A stretch of 64,000 bases of DNA, taken from positions 1 to 64,000 of the forward strand of contig CANQXS010000007.1 in the NCBI GenBank assembly GCA_947627875.1, given 5' to 3'. The position numbers were made by a program, and so were the translations under genes. This DNA comes from an uncultured Clostridia bacterium. GTDB taxonomy: Bacteria; Bacillota; Clostridia; Oscillospirales; Ruminococcaceae. Below the pieces are notes generated by a model. The model was given only the letters and a program-made list of their open reading frames with translations. It was not told the DNA's origin and ran no database searches. Positions 1-8,120 of this stretch are shown piece by piece. Numbering within the stretch: position 1 is the first letter of the stretch; each line of letters opens with the position of its first letter.

Positions 1-32
1 CGCAATCCCCCTCTCGGGCGTGTCTTTTCGCG

Positions 33-60
33 TCACTTTTCTGCACGAGCAGAAAAGTGA
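33..60. repeat. Perfect 12-bp inverted repeat (hairpin)
   Basis: Two 12-base arms (TCACTTTTCTGC and its complement) flank a 4-base ACGA loop. A second GC-rich palindrome follows at about 66-90 (C-run, TTA, G-run). No gene is visible from 1 to 247, so these hairpins sit in an intergenic stretch ahead of the LOG gene; they may terminate a gene lying left of the window or belong to a dispersed intergenic element. Confidence 0.6.
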
Positions 61-187
61 TGGAGCCCTCCCCCCTTAGGGGGAGGGAGGAGAGGGAGGG
101 GGGCAATCAGCAGCGAGGTAAACAAAAATGATTCCGCCCAAATCTCCGAAACTCTGCAATTCGTGTTCGTCTTTTTTCCCTCAGCCC

Positions 188-216
188 TTGAATTGCGCAG
201 AAAAATGTGGTATGAT
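188..216 (+). promoter_or_regulatory. Sigma-A promoter for the LOG-family gene
   Basis: TTGAAT (188-193), 17-bp spacer, TATGAT (211-216), about 30 bp ahead of the start codon at 248. Confidence 0.65.
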
Positions 217-247
217 ATACTCAGATAATTTTTTGCGGAGGTAACCT

Positions 248-829
248 ATGAGAATTTGCGTATTCGGGGCAGCGTCGCCGACTATCGACGCGAAGTATAT
301 CACAGAGGTTGAAAAGCTCGGAGCCGAAATGGCCCGGCGGGGGCATACGCTTGTGTTCGGCGGCGGCGGAAACGGTCTTATGGGCGCCGCTGCAAGGGGA
401 GTGCGCTCCGAAGGCGGAAAGATAATCGGGGTGATCCCGAGCTTTTTTAACGACGAGCATGTAGAAGCGATCTGCGACTTCTGCGACGAGCTCATCTATA
501 CCGAGACAATGCGCGAGCGCAAGCAGATAATGGAAGACCGCGCCGACGCCTTTATCGTTGTTCCCGGCGGAATAGGGACCTTTGAGGAGTTCTTCGAGGT
601 ACTGACCTTAAAGCAGCTCTGCCGCCACAACAAGCCCATCGCGCTCTACAATATCAACGGTTATTACGACGAGCTCAACGCAGTTATGGAGCAGGCGATA
701 AAGAAGAACTTTATCCGCGAGAACTGCACTCGGCTCTACGAGCTTTCCGAGGACCCCGACGCGATACTGAAATACGTCGAAACGCCGGTCGGCGAAAACC
801 GCACCGTAAGAGAGCTCAAGGACGGATAA
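248..829 (+). CDS. LOG-family nucleoside 5'-monophosphate phosphoribohydrolase
   Basis: 193 aa, Rossmann-like fold of the TIGR00730/LOG family. Known members cleave the N-glycosidic bond of (cytokinin) nucleoside 5'-monophosphates in the cytosol, releasing base and ribose-5-phosphate. The two family signatures are present: TMRERK at residues 87-92 and PGGIGTFEE at 106-114, which supply the catalytic Arg and Glu and bind phosphate. An N-terminal glycine-rich strand (FGGGGNGLMG, 37-46) completes the nucleotide site. The length is normal. The start is fixed by GGAGGT 7 bases upstream of ATG. It has its own promoter and ends at a bidirectional terminator, so it is probably monocistronic. The physiological substrate in bacteria is uncertain. 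Confidence 0.9.
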   Translation: MRICVFGAASPTIDAKYITEVEKLGAEMARRGHTLVFGGGGNGLMGAAARGVRSEGGKIIGVIPSFFNDEHVEAICDFCDELIYTETMRERKQIMEDRADAFIVVPGGIGTFEEFFEVLTLKQLCRHNKPIALYNINGYYDELNAVMEQAIKKNFIRENCTRLYELSEDPDAILKYVETPVGENRTVRELKDG

Positions 830-841
830 AAACAAAACATA

Positions 842-870
842 AAAAGAGGGGAAAATTCCCCTCTTTTTTT
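842..870. terminator. Bidirectional intrinsic terminator between convergent genes
   Basis: AAAAGAGGGGAA / TTCCCCTCTTTT stem with A-runs and T-runs on both sides, lying between the convergent LOG and DUF3737 genes. Confidence 0.85.
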
Positions 871-876
871 CTGCCG

Positions 877-1731
877 CTATACCGCGGGAGATCTTATTAT
901 AACTTCTCCGACGCATTCCATAACCGGGTCGTCGGTCACCGTTTCTCCTACGCTGTCGGCGACTATCCTTCCCGAACGCGGATTCTTCACCGAAACGATA
1001 TGCCCCTTTATGTCGGCGCTTACGTCGGAATATTCAAAGGCAAGGTCGCAGTCCTCGGTCTCGCAGTTTATCAGCGTGAGGTTCTTGCAGTAGCAGAGCG
1101 GTTGAGTGCCGATAATTTTGCAGTTGATGAGAGTAAGCCCGTCGGAAAACCAGCCGAGGTATTCTCCTTTTACGACGGTGTCTTTGACCGTCACGTTTTT
1201 CGAGTGCCAGAAGGCGTCCTTTGTGTCGAGGTCCGAGCTCTCGATAACGAGATTCTCGACGTATTGGAAGGAATATTTTCCCTTCATTTTTACATTTTCG
1301 AGGCGGATGTTGCGGCTGTCCAAAAATAGATATTCACTCGTAACGGCGGTGTTTTTAAGGGCGATTCCGTCGGACTTCCAGCCGAATTCTTCGGAAACTA
1401 TATCGGAATCGGCGATTTCGATGTCATAGCATTCGCGCACCGCCTTTATTCCGCAGAGGCGGCTCGAGGTGATTTTTCCGTGACCGCTGTACCATATCGC
1501 CGCGCGGGTGAGTTCGTCCATATCCGAGCGGTCGAGAGTGAAGCCGTCGGTGTGCCACATCGGGTAGCGGAGCGAGAAGCTGCACCGCGTTACGTTGATG
1601 TCGCGCGACTCCTTTAATACCGACTCGCCGTCGGCGGGACCGGCAAAAACGCAGTCGGTTATGTCGGCGTGCTGAGAGTGATATAAAGCGCGCTCCTCGT
1701 CGAACCGCTCGTTTGAGATAATTTTTCGCAT
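877..1731 (-). CDS. DUF3737-family right-handed beta-helix protein
   Basis: About 284 aa, cytosolic (no signal peptide or TM). It is built of short strand repeats such as DIEIADSDI, NIRLENVKM, NLVIESSDL, NVTVKDTVV and NLTLINCKI, the ladder pattern of a right-handed parallel beta-helix with Asn/Asp turns. It matches my recollection of DUF3737, widespread in gut Firmicutes and Bacteroidetes and without a known function. I chose ATG at 1731 because AAGGAGGG lies 7 bases upstream; a TTG one codon earlier is the alternative. A good sigma-A promoter precedes it, and it shares its terminator with the convergent LOG gene. No catalytic residues can be assigned. Confidence 0.8.
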   Translation of the reverse strand: MRKIISNERFDEERALYHSQHADITDCVFAGPADGESVLKESRDINVTRCSFSLRYPMWHTDGFTLDRSDMDELTRAAIWYSGHGKITSSRLCGIKAVRECYDIEIADSDIVSEEFGWKSDGIALKNTAVTSEYLFLDSRNIRLENVKMKGKYSFQYVENLVIESSDLDTKDAFWHSKNVTVKDTVVKGEYLGWFSDGLTLINCKIIGTQPLCYCKNLTLINCETEDCDLAFEYSDVSADIKGHIVSVKNPRSGRIVADSVGETVTDDPVMECVGEVIIRSPAV

Positions 1732-1760
1732 CAATAAGCCCTCCTTAGCTTTGCGGAAAC

Positions 1761-1789
1761 ATTATACACCATTTTCGGAGAGTTGGCAA
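1761..1789 (-). promoter_or_regulatory. Sigma-A promoter for the DUF3737 gene
   Basis: On the minus strand TTGCCA (1789-1784), 17-bp spacer, perfect TATAAT (1766-1761). Confidence 0.75.
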
Positions 1790-1821
1790 GGGGTAAGCGT
1801 CTGAGCGATGTTACTTCGCGG

Positions 1822-1850
1822 TTGATTTTATCTCCCCAATATGTTATAAT
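1822..1850 (+). promoter_or_regulatory. Sigma-A promoter for the CPBP protease gene
   Basis: TTGATT (1822-1827), 17-bp spacer, perfect TATAAT (1845-1850), 33 bp before the ATG at 1883. Confidence 0.8.
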
Positions 1851-1882
1851 TATCCTCAGCAAATCGCCGAGGAAGTGGTATT

Positions 1883-2545
1883 ATGAGCAGGAAAAAATAT
1901 GCCGTTATAATACTCGTCGCCGTCTGCTGCGCGGTTATGGCTGCGGTCGAAACGCTCATCGAGCCCGCTTATGCCGTTAAATCCGCAGTAAAAGCGGTCG
2001 TTTTCCTTGTCCTCCCGCTCATTGTCCTTAAGGCTTTTAAGATAAAGCTCTTCGGCGGCTCGTTTTCCTTCGGCGTAAAGCGGCTTTTAAGGCTTTTGGC
2101 TCTCGGCGCGGCGATATATCTTATAGTGATGTCGGGTTACGCGCTCACAAAAGGGCTGTTCGATTATTCCGCGCTCGTAGAATCGCTCTCGAAGGACCAG
2201 AACGTCGACGGCGGAAGCTTTATATGGGTGGCGCTCTATATCTCATTCGGCAACTCGTTTTTGGAGGAATTTTTGTTCCGCCAGACAGCCTTTATCGGGC
2301 TTTCCGAGCTTGCCTCCAAAAAGACAGCCTATATATTCAGCTCGCTGATGTTTGCATTATATCACGTTGCGATGATAGGGCAGTCCTTCCCGCCGCAGCT
2401 TTTGCTCGCGGCTCTTTTGGGGCTCGCCGTCGGGGGATTTGTGTTCGATTGGGTCGACGAAAAGAGCGGGAATTTTCTCGGCTCATGGTTTATACATATG
2501 TTTGCGGATTTCGCGCTTATGACAATATGGTATATCCATATCTGA
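1883..2545 (+). CDS. CPBP-family intramembrane glutamic protease (Abi/Rce1-like)
   Basis: 220 aa, strongly hydrophobic with about six predicted membrane spans. All CPBP signatures are present: EEFLFR at residues 128-133 (motif 1, EExxxR), FALYH ending at His161 (motif 2) and HMFAD at 205-209 (motif 3, where Asn is more usual than Asp). Family members are intramembrane proteases; in Firmicutes some give bacteriocin self-immunity, others process membrane proteins. No bacteriocin gene is seen nearby. Its stop is 22 bases from the start of the next membrane-protein gene, so the two are probably co-transcribed from the promoter at 1822-1850. Confidence 0.88.
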   Translation: MSRKKYAVIILVAVCCAVMAAVETLIEPAYAVKSAVKAVVFLVLPLIVLKAFKIKLFGGSFSFGVKRLLRLLALGAAIYLIVMSGYALTKGLFDYSALVESLSKDQNVDGGSFIWVALYISFGNSFLEEFLFRQTAFIGLSELASKKTAYIFSSLMFALYHVAMIGQSFPPQLLLAALLGLAVGGFVFDWVDEKSGNFLGSWFIHMFADFALMTIWYIHI

Positions 2546-2567
2546 ACGGTTCGGAGGGAAAACTGCA

Positions 2568-3509
2568 ATGCTTAAAACCGCCCTGAAAAGAATATTCAAC
2601 CCTCCGCCGCTGCAAACGCTTATCCTTGCCGCGATAGGCTATGCGGCTGTTTTAGCCGTGCCGATATTCAAAATAGAGCTCCCCGCATACCGCTATATTG
2701 CCTATCTGCTCTCGGCTTACGCCCTCGTGATAACCGTAACAGGGCTGAAATATCTCGGACCCGCCTTTGCGTCGTTCAAAAGAAGATTTTTAGAGAGCAG
2801 ACCGATAAAAAAGCTCCGCTCGACCAAAATCGGCGAAAGGTATTTCAACGACGTCCGTTTCCGCGCCGGAGTCGCGCTTTATTTCGGGCTTGCGGTGAAC
2901 GTCTGCTATATCGCGCTCAAGCTCTGGGCGGGGATAAAATACCGCTCGGCTTGGTTTTGCTCGCTCGCTGTCTATTATGTCCTCCTCGCGCTTATGCGGC
3001 TTCTCCTCGCGGGAAAAACCTCTCTGAACGAGCGCAGCGCCGAGGTCAGGCTTTACAGAGCCTGCGGGATAATCCTTCTTTTGATGAATCAGGCGCTCGC
3101 CGGAATAGTTATATTTATTGTTCATCAGGACCGCGCCTTCGATTACCCCGGCAACCTTATCTATGCGATGGCGTTCTATTCATTCTATGCCGTGATAACG
3201 GCGTCGGTGGGAATAGTCAGGACCCGCAGGCACCAAAGCCCCGTTCTTTCGGCGGCAAAGGCTGTAAATTTAGTCGCGGCGCTGGTGTCGCTCCTCTCGC
3301 TCACTACCGCCCTGCTCGCGCGCTTCGGCGGAAACGACGCCCCCGAGTTCCGAAAGGCGATGACCGCCTCGGTCGGCGGGGGAGTCTGCACCGTTGTGAT
3401 CGTTATGGCGGCGTATATGATAATCAGGTCGACAGGGGAGCTTAAGGGGATAGGAAAAGCGGCCGAAAAAACCGCCGATAATACCCGAGTCAAAAGCAGT
3501 CGGCAGTAA
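2568..3509 (+). CDS. Polytopic membrane protein of unknown function
   Basis: 313 aa with roughly seven to eight hydrophobic segments (about 17-36, 41-62, 101-121, 127-148, 165-186, 192-213, 229-250, 265-287). A basic cytosolic loop lies at about 70-95 and the C-terminal tail is basic. I recognise no transporter or enzyme motif. It follows the CPBP protease by 22 bases with its own GGAGGG ribosome site, which suggests a shared transcript; it might be a substrate or partner of that protease, but nothing in the sequence proves this. Confidence 0.75.
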   Translation: MLKTALKRIFNPPPLQTLILAAIGYAAVLAVPIFKIELPAYRYIAYLLSAYALVITVTGLKYLGPAFASFKRRFLESRPIKKLRSTKIGERYFNDVRFRAGVALYFGLAVNVCYIALKLWAGIKYRSAWFCSLAVYYVLLALMRLLLAGKTSLNERSAEVRLYRACGIILLLMNQALAGIVIFIVHQDRAFDYPGNLIYAMAFYSFYAVITASVGIVRTRRHQSPVLSAAKAVNLVAALVSLLSLTTALLARFGGNDAPEFRKAMTASVGGGVCTVVIVMAAYMIIRSTGELKGIGKAAEKTADNTRVKSSRQ

Positions 3510-3574
3510 TAACGGTCGCCGATAGGCTCGGCGCCGCTTAAAAGATAGAAATCAACAATTCGGGAGGCGATTAT

Positions 3575-4564
3575 ATGTACAACGCAAGCGATAAAAGATA
3601 CGAAAAAATGCCCTATCGGCGCTGCGGAAAGAGCGGCTTAAAGCTTCCGGCGGTGTCGTTGGGACTTTGGCAGAATTTCGGCTTCAAGGGCGTTTACGCC
3701 AACATGGAGGCAATGATACATACCGCCTTTGATCTCGGCGTCACCCATTTCGACCTTGCGAATAACTACGGCAGCCCGTATAACGGCAGCGCCGAGGAGA
3801 ATTTCGGCAGAATTTTGCGGGATATGCGGCATTACCGCGACGAGATGATAATTTCTACAAAGGCGGGCTACGAGATGTGGGAAGGACCTTACGGCGACCG
3901 CAACGGCAGCAGAAAATACCTGACCGCCTCGCTCGACCAGAGCCTCAGGCGAATGGGGCTTGAATATGTCGACATCTATTACCACCACGTTTTTGACCCG
4001 AACACGCCACCTGAAGAGACCGCGCTCGCGCTTGACAATGCCGTCAGGCAGGGCAAGGCGCTCTACGTCGGAATATCGAATTACAACAAAGAGCAGACTG
4101 CGGAAATACTCAAAATCTTCAAAGAGCTGCGGACGCCTTTCGTCCTGAATCAGCCGAGCTATTCGATGCTGAACAGGTGGATAGAGGGCGACGGGCTCGA
4201 CAGGTTCTGCCTCGAAAACGGCATCGGGCTGGCGGTGTTTTCTCCGCTCTATCAGGGATTACTGACGAATAAATATCTCAACGGTGTTCCGCAGGATTCG
4301 CGTATCGGTCGAGGGGAAACGTGGATAGGCGGTCAGCTCAACGAGAGGATGGTTGCGCGGCTCAACCGGCTGAACGAGATTGCAAAAAGCCGCGGGCAGA
4401 CTCTCTCGCAGATGGCGCTGGCGTGGATTCTGCACAACGAAGCTGTCACAACGGTGCTTGTCGGCGCGAGCAGACCCGAGCAGATAGTCGAGAATGTCGG
4501 GTGCATCGGTCATCTCGATTTTACCGAGGACGAGCTCAAAGACATCGAAGAAATATTGAAATAA
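3575..4564 (+). CDS. Aldo/keto reductase, YghZ/Gpr-like
   Basis: 329 aa (beta/alpha)8-barrel NADPH-dependent oxidoreductase. The N-terminus (YRRCGKSGLKLPAVSLGLW) is typical of the YghZ/Kv-beta-like branch, whose E. coli member reduces L-glyceraldehyde 3-phosphate and methylglyoxal. The catalytic tetrad is visible: Asp60, Tyr65, Lys96 (STKAGY) and His138 (DIYYHH). The C-terminal coenzyme-binding segment VLVGASRPEQIVEN is intact. The start has GGGAGG 8 bases upstream. It appears monocistronic, ending at a strong hairpin terminator. The exact aldehyde substrate cannot be read from sequence. Confidence 0.9.
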   Translation: MYNASDKRYEKMPYRRCGKSGLKLPAVSLGLWQNFGFKGVYANMEAMIHTAFDLGVTHFDLANNYGSPYNGSAEENFGRILRDMRHYRDEMIISTKAGYEMWEGPYGDRNGSRKYLTASLDQSLRRMGLEYVDIYYHHVFDPNTPPEETALALDNAVRQGKALYVGISNYNKEQTAEILKIFKELRTPFVLNQPSYSMLNRWIEGDGLDRFCLENGIGLAVFSPLYQGLLTNKYLNGVPQDSRIGRGETWIGGQLNERMVARLNRLNEIAKSRGQTLSQMALAWILHNEAVTTVLVGASRPEQIVENVGCIGHLDFTEDELKDIEEILK

Positions 4565-4576
4565 CGGCATAAAACG

Positions 4577-4606
4577 AAAGGAAGCCCGATTTGAAGGCTT
4601 CCTTTT
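4577..4606 (+). terminator. Intrinsic terminator after the aldo/keto reductase
   Basis: AAAGGAAGCC, 9-base loop, GGCTTCCTTTT. Confidence 0.8.
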
Positions 4607-4693
4607 ATGTGCTCCGATTTTTTCTTTGAATCCCAACCTTTTTCGCTCCGAAAATGTCTTATTAACGAAAGCTTTCAGGAAAGGACGAATAAA

Positions 4694-7600
4694 ATGCCTC
4701 ATCTCACTTGTTCGGACGCCTCTTTGGTGCTTCTGACGCTCTCGGGCGACCCCACCGCTTATGACGAGCTCGTAAGGCGGCACGAAAAGAGAACCCGCGC
4801 CTCGGCGTATTCGGTAATACATAACGCTCATATCGCCGAAGACGCGGCTCAGGACGCTTTTTTGGCGGCGTGGCTCAAGCTTGACCGGCTTCGCGAACCG
4901 GAAAAGTTCGGAATATGGGTATCGCGTATCGCCAAGAACTGCGCAAAAAATATGGCGATCCGCTTCAGAAACTATCTGAGCCTCGACGACGTCGAGAACA
5001 TCGAATATATCCGCTCGGAAGATTCCGACCCCGAACAGATGCTTTTGACCGAGGAAGAGGCGGAACTTATGCGCCGCGGGCTGCGAAAGCTCCCCGAACG
5101 CTCTCAGCAGGTTGTTTATCTCCATTATTACGAGGACATGAGCGCCGAGGAGATTGCCAAGCTGATGGGAATATCGGTCGGGACGGTAAAATCGCAGCTC
5201 CACGACGGCAGAAAGAAAATGCGAAAGGAGCTATGCTCAATGGATGAAAAATTAAATGATACTCTGCTCACAAAAATCAGAAAGAAGATAGAAGAAGTAA
5301 AGAGCTGGCAGTTCAGAAACTCGAAGAAGGGCTTCGACAAGGTATATAAGGACGTTCTGAAGGACATCGACACGATGCCAGAATGCCGCGAGAAGTACCA
5401 CGCTCTCGCCGACGTTTTGATGCGCGGCTACTGGTGGCTCCCCGGCGAAAAGAACGATAAGCTGCTCGAAAGGATAAAGGAAGCCGCGCTCCTCGGCAAA
5501 AACAACGAGGTGATGTATTCCGTCTTATACCGCGAGTCGCTGAAATACTGGGACGACGGCAGGCGCAACCACATCAAAAACGTTCAGATACCCTCGCTCG
5601 ACCCCGCTGATTTTCGGCTCACGATAGCCGAACTCTGGCGCTGTTATGCCGACAGCACCAAGCCCGAAAAAAAGGACGAGGCGCTTGAGGCTTACGACAC
5701 CGCGCTCAAGCTCTTAAAGCCCGACGAGCCGCTCTATTATGCGGTAGTCAGCTCTAAGGAAAACTATGAAAAAGCGGCGACGGAGGAGTTTATAAGCGAC
5801 GATCAGAACCGCCTTCTCCTGGGCGGGGTGTTCGAGCTCGGGCTTTCGGGCGGAGTCAGACTCGGGGACAGCCGCTACAACGGCTTCGGCGAGCTTTATT
5901 CCTACAACCGCAACAACGGCTATATATTGGATAAGCTTTTTGCGTGCGACAACCTGATGACCGCCGACATAAAGCCCGGCGAGAGCTTTACCGCCTCCGA
6001 CGGCTCGACGCTGACCTTTGAATCCGACTGCGAAACGGTAGAGGTCCCCGCCGGAAAATTCATCGGCTGCGAGGTCTGGACCTCACGGCTCAGGACCAGC
6101 GGCGTTACCTGCCGAAGCTGGCTCAAGAGCGGCGTAGGCGCAGTGAAGCAGGAGATAATCTCGGAGGGCGCAGCCGAGGTTAAGCTGCTGAAATCATATA
6201 AGACAGTCGGCGGCGACGGGCTGCTGCCTATCCACAGGGGCAATTTCTGGGAATACGAAACCGACGGCAACCCCGAGACATACGCCGCTTCCTGGAGGAT
6301 AGACATTCCCTATTGCGAGGGCGAAAATGCGGTCGCCGTTGTAAACGTTGAAGCCGTCAGGAAAAAATACGACGAAGACTCCTGGTTCGATATGATTTTA
6401 AAGACTCGCGCCGACTACTGCACCTGCAGATCCGCCGATGAGTCGAAGATACAGGACGTACGCCCATATGCCAAGCGCGCGATAGAGCTTGCAAAAACGC
6501 CCTATGAAAAGGCTTACGCCGAGACCGCCTATTCGGTCGTGAAGAGGATAATCGAGACTGATCCTGTATTCGATCCCGACTGCGAGGCGACAGGCTTATG
6601 GAACTTCTTCAACCGCTACGAGATCAGCACCGACGACGGAAAGACGTCGCTTTTGAAGAGCTCCTCAAGATTCAGCTTTGAATGGAAGAGATACGACGGC
6701 ACCGCCCTTTGCGACCGCCTGTGCTCTAACCACATCTACTCGATACTGAGCGACGTCGCCGGCTGCCTCTTCGACGAGCAGTGGAAGCCCGGCTACAGCT
6801 CCGAGGAAGCAAGGGATTATTATTTCGACGACGCTCTCAAGGTAAAAATAAGCTGCGAGAGCGCGGGGACCGTCGAGGTAAAGGCGGGAAGCTTTGAAAA
6901 CTGCCTCTCGGTGGATACCGTATGCGAAGGCTTACCATACGGTCAGGAATACCGCGGCGGCAGAAGGACTTATTACTTCGCGCCGGGAGTCGGGCTCGTA
7001 AAGGTCGAGATATACACCAAAATGGGCTTTAAGAGCGCCTACGAGCTGACCTCTTACGAGGGGACCGGCGAGGGCTATATGCCGATCAAAGAGGGAATCA
7101 GGCGGCGCTATGAAGACTTAGGTCTGACGGACGGCTACGTCGGCGCGGCGGAATATATTTACGCCAAGGACTGCGAGGGCAAGACCGTTGTCTTCAGCGA
7201 CGCCACCGGAATAAGGCATATGCCTCGGAAGATAACCCGCTATGATTCCATAATGGGCGAACAGGAGGAAGAACGCCTTGCCGACGGGGAAAAATACAAC
7301 GAGGCGAATTTAGAGGGCTGCTGCAACGCGATAAATATCCTTCTTTACCAGATGACCAAGGGCTTCCACCACTTCTGGGATCCGATAAGAAAGGCAAAGA
7401 GGTTCTTATATAACTACCGCCTTATGGAAGCTGCCGGAAACGGAGAAATCGCGTCGGCGTTTTATGCGAGGGCTTCAAGGACGTGTCTTTTAGCTGCGGT
7501 TGCTTTCATCGGCGGCGGGCAGAAGGACGAGGGCTATAAGTATTTAGAGCTTGCGCTCGACTATGCCGAGGAGTGGAAGGCTATCCCCGAGGGCGAAAAG

Positions 7601-7846
7601 CTCAGCTTCGGCGACGAAGCCGTATTCGGGAACATCTTTTACATCAAGGGGCAGTCGGTGATAGAGCTTCCCGACGGTTCGAGGCGCCAAATCGACGCCG
7701 ACGGCTCGATAGACGGCTGGCTTTCCGACAGCGGAATGATCTATTACGCCATGACCGCCCCGAGGGGCTGGGAATGGTTCGACCCCGCAAGAAACGATGA
7801 AAGATATAAGGCTTTGACCGAGCGCGCGAAAAAGCTCGCCGAATAG
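4694..7846 (+). CDS. ECF-type sigma-70 factor fused to a very large C-terminal region
   Basis: 1050 aa from ATG 4694 (AGGAAAGGA upstream); an in-frame ATG at 4607 has no ribosome site. Residues about 23-92 form sigma region 2 (DAAQDAFLAAW core) and 126-180 region 4 (LPERSQQVVYLHYYEDMSAEEIA, then SVGTVKSQLHDGRKKM as the -35 helix-turn-helix). The remaining 870 residues match no family I recognise: a helical stretch to about 365, then a beta-rich module present twice (core 445-522 and 717-808, marked by VEVPAGKFIGC and VEVKAGSFENC and ending MPI/LPI...YE). No TM or signal peptide is seen, so the whole should be cytosolic. Ordinary ECF factors are near 180 aa. An in-frame start with a good ribosome site lies at the junction. 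It may sense a ligand and drive its own regulon; this is inference. Confidence 0.85.
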   Translation: MPHLTCSDASLVLLTLSGDPTAYDELVRRHEKRTRASAYSVIHNAHIAEDAAQDAFLAAWLKLDRLREPEKFGIWVSRIAKNCAKNMAIRFRNYLSLDDVENIEYIRSEDSDPEQMLLTEEEAELMRRGLRKLPERSQQVVYLHYYEDMSAEEIAKLMGISVGTVKSQLHDGRKKMRKELCSMDEKLNDTLLTKIRKKIEEVKSWQFRNSKKGFDKVYKDVLKDIDTMPECREKYHALADVLMRGYWWLPGEKNDKLLERIKEAALLGKNNEVMYSVLYRESLKYWDDGRRNHIKNVQIPSLDPADFRLTIAELWRCYADSTKPEKKDEALEAYDTALKLLKPDEPLYYAVVSSKENYEKAATEEFISDDQNRLLLGGVFELGLSGGVRLGDSRYNGFGELYSYNRNNGYILDKLFACDNLMTADIKPGESFTASDGSTLTFESDCETVEVPAGKFIGCEVWTSRLRTSGVTCRSWLKSGVGAVKQEIISEGAAEVKLLKSYKTVGGDGLLPIHRGNFWEYETDGNPETYAASWRIDIPYCEGENAVAVVNVEAVRKKYDEDSWFDMILKTRADYCTCRSADESKIQDVRPYAKRAIELAKTPYEKAYAETAYSVVKRIIETDPVFDPDCEATGLWNFFNRYEISTDDGKTSLLKSSSRFSFEWKRYDGTALCDRLCSNHIYSILSDVAGCLFDEQWKPGYSSEEARDYYFDDALKVKISCESAGTVEVKAGSFENCLSVDTVCEGLPYGQEYRGGRRTYYFAPGVGLVKVEIYTKMGFKSAYELTSYEGTGEGYMPIKEGIRRRYEDLGLTDGYVGAAEYIYAKDCEGKTVVFSDATGIRHMPRKITRYDSIMGEQEEERLADGEKYNEANLEGCCNAINILLYQMTKGFHHFWDPIRKAKRFLYNYRLMEAAGNGEIASAFYARASRTCLLAAVAFIGGGQKDEGYKYLELALDYAEEWKAIPEGEKLSFGDEAVFGNIFYIKGQSVIELPDGSRRQIDADGSIDGWLSDSGMIYYAMTAPRGWEWFDPARNDERYKALTERAKKLAE
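5224..5242 (+). promoter_or_regulatory. Internal ribosome binding site and in-frame ATG at the sigma/C-terminal junction
   Basis: AAAGGAG (5224-5230) is followed 9 bases later by ATG 5240, in frame with the sigma fusion (Met183). Translation from here would release the 868-residue C-terminal part without the DNA-binding sigma domains. This is exactly where a separate downstream gene would start in an ordinary sigma/anti-sigma pair. Confidence 0.5.
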
Positions 7847-7866
7847 CTCGGCTCAAAATCAATACT

Positions 7867-7909
7867 GCGGCGCGGCTGCTCCCCAATTTGAGCGGCTGCG
7901 CCGCTTTTA
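7867..7909 (+). terminator. GC-rich terminator hairpin after the sigma fusion
   Basis: Long imperfect stem (GCGGCGCGGCTGCTC against GAGCGGCTGCGCCGC) followed by TTTT. The rest of 7910-8046 shows no gene. Confidence 0.75.
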
Positions 7910-8046
7910 TGCCCGAAAAAAGCCCACCGTTCCCTATAAAATGAACATTTTCGCAACAATCCTGCAAAAATAAGCGCCGAAAGCCCGCTCAAATCGTTCA
8001 AAACGCCAAAGTATGAATAATCGCGGATAAATTTATGCAAAATCGG

Positions 8047-8076
8047 TTGACACCCGAGCTCCGGCTGTGTTAAAAT
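8047..8076 (+). promoter_or_regulatory. Sigma-A promoter for citrate synthase
   Basis: Perfect TTGACA (8047-8052), 18-bp spacer, TAAAAT (8071-8076). Confidence 0.75.
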
Positions 8077-8120
8077 ATAATTGATTCACCAAATTCCGTA
8101 TTTTGACGAAGGGAGCTGCA

